A stretch of DNA of 64,000 nt from Triglochin maritima (taxonomy: Eukaryota > Streptophyta > Magnoliopsida > Alismatales > Juncaginaceae). The notes beneath the pieces were generated by a model. The model made no database searches. It saw nothing but the letters and a program-made list of their open reading frames with translations, and was not told the origin of the DNA. The stretch's first letter is position 1; each line of letters begins with the position of its first letter. The position numbers and the translations under genes are program-made. Shown here in pieces: positions 57,392-64,000 of this stretch. The stretch lies in the NCBI GenBank assembly GCA_963682175.1, contig OY821771.1, positions 10,291,001-10,355,000 of the forward strand. The letters are read 5' to 3'.

Positions 57392-57623
57392 CGAAATCCT
57401 ACATCCTTTACGTTGTCAGAATCTCGTCAATAATGCTCATGACTTACTTCTTTGACCCGTAAAATTCAAATAATCTAGCTGCCTTATAATTGTCTCAATT
57501 TCGTTGACTGTTGAAGTAACTATTTGCTCTATTTTCCAAACTTGGCAAAAACCACCCCAAATATTTTCTAACGGCTGTAAATTTTTGAGAGCCTATAAAT
57601 TTTTGAGAGCCTATTTACTAATA
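57392..57623. other. Flank of the MULE insertion
   Basis: Contains a short tandem duplication AAATTTTTGAGAGCCTAT (about 57579-57613) and ends in the target duplication TTACTAATA (57615-57623). No gene. Confidence 0.6.
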
Positions 57624-57825
57624 GGAATTTTTTTCAAAATAAATTTTTTTTTAAAAAAATTTGCCAAAATAAACCTCCACTAAAAATAATTATCAAACTA
57701 GACCCGCTGCCACCACGTGGTGACACGTGGCGGCGGCGGGTTTTGTTTTTTTTGTGCATAAAGAACTCGGCATCACCAGTGCCGAGTTCTTCTTGGAATA
57801 ACTCGGCACTGGTGATGCCGAGTTC
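57624..57825 (+). repeat. Left TIR of the MULE
   Basis: Pairs with 62633-62833 in inverted orientation; includes palindrome copies at 57763 and 57799 (period 36 bp). Confidence 0.93.
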
Positions 57826-58182
57826 ATTCTGGGAATTCCGGGCTAGTTCCCAGATCAAACTCGGCATCACCAGTGCCGAGTTATTCCAAGAAGAACTCGG
57901 CACTGGTGATGCCGAGTTCAACTTGGTTTTTTATTGGCCAACACTTGACAATTTTTACTGATGTGATTCAAATAGAACTCGGCACTGAGAGTGCCGAGTT
58001 CTATATAAGAAACTGTTCTCCTGGCGCTCAGATCGTGCATGAGACGATTGACACGCCAGGAGAACAATTACTTAAATAGAACTCGGCACTGAGAGTGCCG
58101 AGTTCTAAAGGCATAACTCGTCGTTACTAACGCCGAGTTCACTTAAAAAAAAGTGAACTCGGCGTTTCCAACGCCGAGTTCC
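57763..58182. repeat. Left palindrome array of the MULE
   Basis: Eight copies of GAACTCGGCA, 7 bases, TGCCGAGTTC (or close variants), starting near 57763, 57799, 57857, 57893, 57975, 58079, 58115 and 58156. Adjacent ones are 36 bp apart. The last ends about 8 bp before the TATA box of the PMD gene. A separate hairpin GTTCTCCTGGCG...CGCCAGGAGAAC spans 58015-58065. Confidence 0.93.
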
Positions 58183-58255
58183 GTCGGGCTATAAAAGCAG
58201 CCCGACGCCCCCAACTCTCCCCTTCCGCCGAGTTCTCGAGTTTTGAGGTTAGGGT
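57963..58255 (+). promoter_or_regulatory. Promoter P1 of the PMD gene
   Basis: TATAAAAG at 58190-58197, directly behind palindromes. A block of about 290 bp, from GTGATTCAAATAGAACTCGG to GGTTAGGGTTT, is duplicated at 61168-61465 in front of the SWIM unit. Confidence 0.8.
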
Positions 58256-58913
58256 TTCGAATTTTTTTCGTTTTTCACCGTTTTCTTGCATTTTTTATGT
58301 ATTAGGATGATATACATTGTTGTTTTAGGTATGATTGTGGTGTTTTTGTTGGTTTAGGAACCCGTTTTGGTGCAAAATCGAAATCGAATTTGGGTTTTTA
58401 GGCAAAACGTTTTATTTTTTCTTTTTTAGTTGATTATTGAATTTAGTTTTGTTGATCATAGTTCTACGGTAGTCATCTTAAAAAAAGTTCAAATTAAGTA
58501 TGATTATTGTGATTAAAATTAGATTTTTTGTTGTTATTTATGTTTGAATGTATGTTAAATTGAATGAATGTAAACCTAAAAGTGCTTTATTTGTGTTTAA
58601 ATGTATGTGACTTTGAATGTATGTGAGTATTGAAGTTTGTAGTTTGTAGTCTTGTTAGTTTTCCCAATTTACCAATATGAAAAATATAGGGGATGTTCTG
58701 TCAAATTTTTTAAAAATTCTCTGACATGATTCGTAACGTTGTTTATTGTAGTTGATTTTATTGGAGAGATTGTTCGACGTTTACAGTCATTTGCTTCTAC
58801 ACTCGATTGAGGTAATTCTCAACTTTTAAAGTCATTTAAACTCGGCATTCTCAACTTTTTAAGTAGTAAGTAATGAAGAACAACCATCTCATTTTTTAAC
58901 GTGTTATGTACAG

Positions 58914-60778
58914 ATGGAGGTTGGTGGTTCCAGTACTGGTTCAGTTAGAGGTAGCTACGCTTCACAGGGTCCGGTAGACAGATCAGTGTTGGTTTTGCAG
59001 GCCAACCACAAGTCAGACTTGTTCAAAGATTTTGTAAGTATTTTACATTTTCAAATTAAATATTTGCGCGTGAGTTTCAATATTCTGAAAGTTATCTAAA
59101 TTTATGCAGAAGGATGTTGATGGTGTAAAATGCGTTGAGCATGGATCGAAGCTCAACGCATGGCAGATCACTGATGAGAGGATGTTGTTCCTGCTAGATA
59201 TGGCAGGGTTTGACACAGTAACTCGGTTGGGCAGAGTTCAGTTGGATCATACGTTGCTGGGGGCGATGGTCGAGCGTTGGAGACCGGAGACTCATTCATT
59301 TCACCTGCGACATGGTGAGATGACGTGCACATTGCGTGACATCTCGATGATTACCGGCTTGCGCGTAGATGGATTGCCGGTGTGCGAGTCTCAGGAGTAC
59401 GATTGGTCAGAGGTTTGCATGGATTTATTGGGTCAGGTCCCCGATGATTTGGGTCGTAAGGGTTCCGTAACTTTGGGTTGGTTGCAAGCTCAGTTTCAGC
59501 ACTTGCCTTTTGATGCTGACGAGGAGACAGTTACACGACACACCAGAGCCTTCATTTTGTTCCAGCTGGGATGCAGTATATTGGCAGATAAGAGTGGCAC
59601 GATGGTTCACTTGAAGTACCTATCCTTGCTTGGAGATTTGGCAGTCGCATCGGAGTACAGTTGGGGTAGTGCGGCTCTGGCCCACTTATATCACATGTTA
59701 GACGAAGCCTCACTGATTCCGACGAAACATTTGTGTGGTTTTCTTACGTTCCTGCAGTTGTGGTGTTGGGAACATCTACACATTGGCAGACCTTTGAAGA
59801 GGAGACCTTTAGCATACCCGGAGGACGACAGGGCACCATTAGGTGCCCGTTGGAGACGACCAAGAACATTCAAGGGTAGTGCGAAGACGACCACACTTGA
59901 TTTTTATCGTAATGAGCTGGACGTGCAGGAATTCGATCAAGTGATCTGGGACCCTTATGCAAATTTGCAACTTAATCAGTTACCACCATTATGTACGGAA
60001 GGTTCAGAGATCTGGACGAGTCGCACTTGGCTTATAAATTTTGGTGAGGTGGTTATGCATTGTCCAGACCGAGTGATGAGACAGTTCGGTCTACAGCAGC
60101 ACATTCCAGAGCCAATGGAGAGACATGTAGTGAAATCGGCTCAGGGGAGGTCGGATGTTAATTGGTTGGTGGAAAATCACCAATTCATTCAGCATTGGTC
60201 GCACCGAAGAGATCATCTACAGTTTGAGCGACCACTCCTAGGTGTCAATCCTGAAGAGAGCACACGACTGTATATGGAATGGTACTGGAGCATCACCGTC
60301 CGTTGGATAGTTCAGCACGTCTTGGCTCCAAATAATACATTATATAGACCTCGAGCGGGTAGAGAGCGAGAGATGGTAAGATTTAAACATTTATTTTAAT
60401 AATGACCATGTATTGAAATTGTGTTTTACTGTTTCATAAACTTTTAATGAACTGTAGGTGCATGGGGTTTATGAGTTTCACGAAGAACTCCATCAAATTC
60501 ACCAGGTGATCAAAGATCACAAGACAGGCTCTTCGATGGTTGGAAAATTAAAGGAAAAAATGAAGGCTTGGCTTATGTGTTTTGGTGCTGAAGAACCCAC
60601 ATTACATTTGAGTCAAGATCGCGTGGTTGAAGAAGAAGATTCACAGTCTCAAGAAGACGCTGGCGGTCTGACTCAGGATACTGAGAATGCAGCACGAGGA
60701 GGGGGACGCGGCAGGGGGAGAGGACGTGCTCAAGCACGTCCTAAAAGGAAGAAGAGATTGAGAGGTCACTTAGGATAG
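58914..60778 (+). CDS. Plant mobile domain (PMD, MAIN-like) protein gene of the MULE
   Basis: Three exons, 58914-59033, 59110-60375 and 60458-60778, with GTAAG donors and CAG/TAG acceptors, all in phase 0; 568 residues. ATG 58914 is preceded by TGTACAG, so a 5' UTR intron (donor about 58811) is possible. Exon 2 carries the PMD fold: ERMLFLLDMAGFDTVTRLGR, then MVERWRPETHSFHLRHGEMT, LRDISMITGLRVDG, and a C-terminal WYWSITVRWI block. Exon 3 adds a helix and an acidic linker, ending in RGGGRGRGRGRAQ and KRKKRLRG, probably a nucleic-acid-binding and nuclear-import tail. Host relatives MAIN and MAIL1 act in the nucleus in TE silencing and genome integrity. Here the gene lies inside a MULE with its own palindrome-rich promoter and looks intact. 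Confidence 0.92.
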
Positions 60779-61009
60779 ATATGTAGTTGTGAATTTATTT
60801 GATTGTTTGTATGGTACTTTTGGATGTATGTTAAAATGTTGAACTTCATATTCCACTCGTAGTTGTATTGTATTTTATCGTACTTGTTTGTGTGTCGTGT
60901 TCGAATTGTGTTTTCGTTGATTGTGTCGTGGTTGAATTGTTTTCGTTGATTGTGAAACAGGAAATGAAAAAAAAAACTCGAGTTCTTAAATCAATGAACT
61001 CTACAAGAG

Positions 61010-61386
61010 AACTCGGCATCCTCAGTGCCGAGTTCTCTTGTTGTGAACACGGCATCACCCCTGCCGAGTTCACACCAATAGAAATCGGCATCTTCAATGC
61101 CGAGTTCTATGTAAGTTTTTTATTGGCCCACTTGATATTCCACTCGACTTGAGTTGCCAGGAGAATAGTGATTCAAATAGAACTCGGCACTCTCAGTGCC
61201 GAGTTCTATTTGATTCACTATTCTCCTGGGCTCATATCGTGCATGAGACGATTGACACGCCAGGAGAACAGTTGCTTAAATAGAACTCGGCGTCCTAGAT
61301 GCCGAGTTCTAAAGTAATAGTTCGGCGTTGGTAATGCCGAGTTCACTTAAAAAAAGATAACTCGGCGTTACCAACGCCGAGTTCTG
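61010..61386. repeat. Middle palindrome array of the MULE
   Basis: Copies near 61010, 61045, 61079, 61180, 61283, 61321 and 61361, with more sequence variation than the outer arrays but arms still complementary (for example ACTCGGCGTT...AACGCCGAGT). The last ends about 7 bp before the TATA box at 61393. Confidence 0.9.
61157..61229. repeat. 73-bp near-perfect hairpin
   Basis: Two 35-bp arms (CCAGGAGAATAGTGATTCAA... and its inverse) with one mismatch and a 3-base centre CTC. The GAACTCGGCACT palindrome forms the top of the stem. Confidence 0.92.
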
Positions 61387-61465
61387 GAGGTCTATAAAAG
61401 CAGGCAGACGCCCCCCCTCTCCCTCACGACGGGTTCTCGCGATTTTCAGGTTAGGGTTCTCGCGA
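61168..61465 (+). promoter_or_regulatory. Promoter P2, a copy of P1, in front of the SWIM unit
   Basis: TATAAAAG at 61393-61400. Same order as P1: palindrome, TTCTCCTGG...CGCCAGGAGAAC stem, palindromes, TATA, then GCAG/CAGACGCCCCC and GGTTAGGGTT. Confidence 0.8.
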
Positions 61466-61502
61466 TTGTGAAACATATGTACCGACAGTCCACACCGTGG
61501 TG

Positions 61503-61970
61503 ATGGCAAACAGCAATCTGGCCAGAACACATACAGTAACTCGGTACCACCAGCTGATGTACCAGGTTGAAGCCAATGACCAGAAAAAATACCTCGTGAA
61601 ATTTGAAGAAGGAGTTATTACTTGCACTTGTGGATACATAATTGCAATGCACGTCCCATGTTCACATGTACTAGCAGTTTGCAGTGGCAGACATGCAAAT
61701 GTCAACACTTCACATTTGGTGTCCCCGTATTATGAGGTTCAAATGTACAAGGAGGCGTACAAACCGATATTTATCCCAATTCCTGATGTGAGGTATTGGC
61801 CAGATCGAGGCACCATCACAATGAAGCCTCCCCAAACCAAAAGACCTCCCGGTCGGCCTAAATCAACGCGAATCCGAAACGAGATGGACGAACACTCTGG
61901 AAGAAAGGTAAGGTGTGGGAGATGCGGCGGTATAGGGCATAACCGAAAGCGATGCAAGGAACCTATATAG
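61503..61970 (+). pseudogene. Orphan C-terminal part of a MURA-like transposase: SWIM zinc finger plus CCHC knuckle
   Basis: Open frame from ATG 61503 to TAG at 61970, 155 residues. The SWIM finger is CTCGYIIAMHVPCSHVLAVC (C-x-C...C-x-H). A basic AT-hook-like stretch KRPPGRPKS follows, then a zinc knuckle CGRCGGIGHNRKRC. This is the end of plant MULE transposases; the upstream MULE DDE domain is missing. The frame itself is intact and stands behind its own TATA box, so a small DNA-binding product is conceivable. I call it a pseudogene because the catalytic part is lost; it could be a surviving truncated gene. Confidence 0.8.
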
Positions 61971-62209
61971 CAAAATATTTTGTATGTAACTATTTAGTGA
62001 GACAAATGAATGTAAGAGTTGATTAATTGTAAGACTTGTAATGTATTTGTAATGTATTTTGTTATGACTTGAATGAATGTACGACTTAAATCCTTTTTAA
62101 GAGTTGATCAATTGTAAGACGATAATTGTAAGACGAATGAATGTAATGTATTTTTTAGGACCGCAAATTTGCCTACTTAAGCCTATTGAATTGGACTTCT
62201 GCCTATGAA

Positions 62210-62695
62210 ACTCGGCATCTAGAATGCCGAGTTCTATTGTAGACATGGGCCACCTGGCCGTCACCCATTTTCACACAAGATTTGAGTGCCAGGAGAACAG
62301 GACCAAATAGAACTCGGCATCCCCAATGCCGAGTTCTATCTGAATCACTATTCTCCTGGCAACTCAATTCGACTGGAATGTCAAGTGTTGGGCGATAAAA
62401 AATCAAATCGAACTCGGTATCACCAGTGCCGAGTTCTTCCAAAGCGAACTCGGTATCACCCGTGCCGAGTTCTCTCTGGGAGAACTCGGCATCACCAGTG
62501 CCGAGTTCTATTTGAATCACCTCAGAAAACGTCAAGTGTTGGGCAATAAAAAATCAAGTAGAACTCGGCATCACCAGTGCCGAGTTCGGTAAAAGAAAAC
62601 TCGGCATCACCAGTGACGAGTTCTCTCTGGGAGAACTCGGCATCACCAGTGCCGAGTTCTCTCTGGGAGAACTCGGCACTGGTGATGCCGAGTTC
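62210..62695. repeat. Right palindrome array of the MULE
   Basis: Copies near 62210 and 62310, then two regular runs: 62410, 62446, 62482 and 62561, 62597, 62633, 62669, all exactly 36 bp apart (27-bp palindrome plus 9-bp spacer). The outermost two lie in the right TIR. Confidence 0.95.
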
Positions 62696-62833
62696 TCTAT
62701 GCACAAAAAAACAAAACCCGCCGCCGCCACGTGTCACCACGTGGTGGCAGCGGGTCTAGTTTGAGAAATACTTTTGTTTGAGGTTTATTTTGAGAATTTT
62801 TTTAAAAAAAAATATTATTTTGAAAAAATTTCC
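62633..62833 (-). repeat. Right TIR of the MULE
   Basis: Inverted counterpart of 57624-57825, followed by the duplication TTACTAATA. Confidence 0.93.
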
Positions 62834-62842
62834 TTACTAATA

Positions 62843-63260
62843 ACCACCACCAAATTGTCTCAATCTTCCAATTTTGACTGACCAAAAATTAGTAGATCAT
62901 CTACAAAAGAATGATGATGGTTCATTGAGTGCACTAATTCGCGAGCAATAATAATAATATTATCCTGAATTTGCCTCCCTAGAATAAAAACGCTTTGACT
63001 TGTAAGCGATAGGATAAGATTCTAGCCATGATCTTATAAATCACTCTAGAGAGGCTAATTGCACGACATGAGACAGAGCATTACATTTGGGAATAATGAT
63101 CATGTTAGTATGATTCAGCTTGGAGGAGAAATTCAAAACCAACTCTATTCATTATAATCGATTTTAGATTCTCCCAATACTTTTGAACAAAACAAGGAGG
63201 CATTCCATCTAGCCCCAGACTCTAATCGAGTATCATCGTAAAAAAGTGATGTCTAATCTC
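62843..63260 (-). pseudogene. Decayed LINE (L1-type) reverse transcriptase fragment
   Basis: Minus-strand frames, shifting several times, give GLDGMPPCFVQKYWENLKS, then MIIIPK, then RVIYKIMARILSYRLQ, then GGKFR(Q)DNII-like text and ARELVHSM. These correspond in order to the plant L1 RT blocks for the xGPDGxPxxFyqk, NivLIPK, ISLcnviYKIisKiLanRL, FvpgR and nielvHsm motifs. Many stops and frameshifts; no ends visible. Confidence 0.65.
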
Positions 63261-63621
63261 TTCAACTGAAGGGGGAATGGGAGGCAGATTTGAAGTTGTG
63301 AAGAGAGTAATGAAATTGTCGATTAAAGTATAAGCTATCTCAAGACAGGGGATCTCGCAACTGAAATAACATCAATTAGTGTTGGGAGTAAAAGCCAAAT
63401 TGACCCAACTAGTGACATTTAGAGTCAGTCGGAGACAAGTCAACCTAGGATGAATGGAGTGCAATTCAAATATGTGACAGTGTCGAGTTAAATTGAAGGG
63501 TTGAGTCAAAACTTGAACCCAATTAATCCAGGCATGGTCAGCTGCTGAGACAAATTGATTCATTTTTATGGATCAACCCAACTAAGGCCCGACCATCACC
63601 TATTAGGTGGATCTGATGGTA
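63261..63621. other. Intergenic, no recognised feature
   Basis: May include more decayed LINE sequence; nothing I can support. Confidence 0.3.
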
Positions 63622-64000
63622 TGTTGTTGTAATGGATTCTGCTATACCTGGTCCGGTTAATCATGTATAAAATTTGATGTAACCCTAAATCTAAACCTCA
63701 CGAAATACTACTCCTCATCTTCTCTCCCAATTCGTTCACTGCCTCTCTCTCTCCTCACCTTCGTTCTCAATCGAGATCTGCTTGGTCTCGCCAGCGATCA
63801 TTGTTTTCCGCATGGTATTAGAGCCTCCTCATCTAACCTAATCTTCTTGATCACGATCATGGCACCAAGAACAAAAGCTATGGTCGTTGATGGGGAAAAC
63901 CCTTACCCTTCCCCAGCCACATCAACGTCGGCAACTTCATCTCGTTCAAGCTGAACAACAACTTCTTGCTTTGGGAGTTGCAAATCGTCTGGTTGATGGA
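63622..64000 (+). mobile_element. 5' end of an Ale/Retrofit-like Copia element, running off the window
   Basis: A short LTR (63622-63812, TGTTGTTGTAATGG...TTTTCCGCA) is followed by the tRNA-Met primer site variant TGGTATTAGAGCC (63813-63825). ATG at 63859 starts a frame that stops within about 33 codons, but one frame over the text NVGNFISFKLNNNFLLWELQ matches the start of Copia gag (NF.S.KL...N.LLW..Q). A frameshift near 63895-63910 therefore breaks gag. The remainder is outside the window. The short LTR and gag style point to Ale/Retrofit. Confidence 0.7.

Larger units (their letters stand above)
57624..62833 (+). mobile_element. Mutator-like element (MULE) carrying a PMD gene and a transposase remnant
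   Basis: A perfect 9-bp duplication TTACTAATA flanks it (57615-57623, 62834-62842), and long terminal inverted repeats of about 200 bp begin GGAATTTTTTTCAAAATAAA and, inverted, GGAAATTTTTTCAAAATAAT. Both TIRs run through CCGCTGCCACCACGTGGTGA into two copies of a palindrome. Inside are a three-exon plant-mobile-domain gene, a second unit coding only the SWIM and zinc-knuckle end of a MURA-like transposase, duplicated promoters, and about two dozen copies of one palindrome. The catalytic transposase domain is absent, so it is non-autonomous. PMD genes are known passengers of plant TEs. Confidence 0.95.

Noticed and set aside
57634..58079. Frames on both strands with repeated NSALVMPSS / ELGTGDAEF peptides
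   Set aside because: Translations of the MULE palindrome array; the same peptides recur at 62203-62759.
62410..62695. CRISPR-like regular repeats of 36-bp period
   Set aside because: The 9-bp spacers are nearly the same and too short, there are no cas genes, and the context is a plant MULE.
1..64000. tRNA or rRNA genes
   Set aside because: The only tRNA-like sequences are the primer-binding sites of LTR elements (tRNA-Asp and tRNA-Met complements); no cloverleaf was found around them.

Overview
This is nuclear DNA of a flowering plant, probably a dicot. The evidence is plant-type split genes, a plant-only KASH protein, Athila, chromovirus and Copia LTR elements, hAT-type MITEs, and a Mutator-like element (MULE) carrying a plant-mobile-domain gene. 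Most of the 64 kb is transposable element (TE), much of it nested. I recognise three host loci and no tRNA, rRNA or other RNA gene.

Layout. 1-363: last exon of a gene resembling EDM2. 1011-6467: two terminal-inverted-repeat (TIR) elements sitting in (TA)n tracts; the larger carries a fragment of an A20/AN1-type stress-associated gene. 6845-7529: small two-exon secreted glycine/cysteine-rich protein gene (minus). 7940-31790: a nest. An LTR-like promoter fragment is followed by a 3'-truncated Tork-like Copia element (15916-31790). A gag-protease-only Athila derivative (8602-15907, TSD GTAGA) inserted just beside it, a large Athila element (16374-26497, TSD GTCGT) inserted in its 5' LTR, and an inverted LTR of its own family (28291-29824, TSD GAAGG) sits in its gag. 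32134-34722: a hAT MITE and a solo LTR. 36045-38720: a WPP-domain-interacting (WIP) KASH gene (minus), with a MITE in its intron and another upstream. 41929-52648: nested inverted-repeat DNA elements holding a second, young, intact gag-protease-only Athila derivative (43010-50346, TSD CAGAC) and a 22-bp tandem array. 55487-57391: solo LTR. 57624-62833: a complete MULE with exact 9-bp TSD TTACTAATA, holding a three-exon PMD gene and an orphan SWIM/zinc-knuckle tail of the transposase. 62843-63812: a decayed LINE RT piece, then the 5' end of another Copia element that runs off the window.

Most unusual signal. Several unrelated element families carry short palindromes in fixed-pitch pairs or arrays, usually just upstream of their TATA box: CGGTCGACCG at 19-23 bp pitch (mostly 21-22) in Copia-type and solo LTRs, CCGCCAATTGGCGG at 21 bp and GGCGATTCCGCC at 32 bp in Athila-type elements, ATCATGTG/CACATGAT at 54-55 bp in an LTR-like segment, and GAACTCGGCA/TGCCGAGTTC at 36 bp in the MULE. 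The pitches of 21 and 32 bp are whole helical turns.

Second theme. The Athila-type elements have complementary parts. Two encode gag and protease but no RT/RNase H/integrase; the third encodes gag, RT, RNase H and integrase but no recognisable protease. All share a tRNA-Asp primer site and a matching 3' non-coding region, and the two youngest have nearly identical LTRs, which fits mobilisation in trans.
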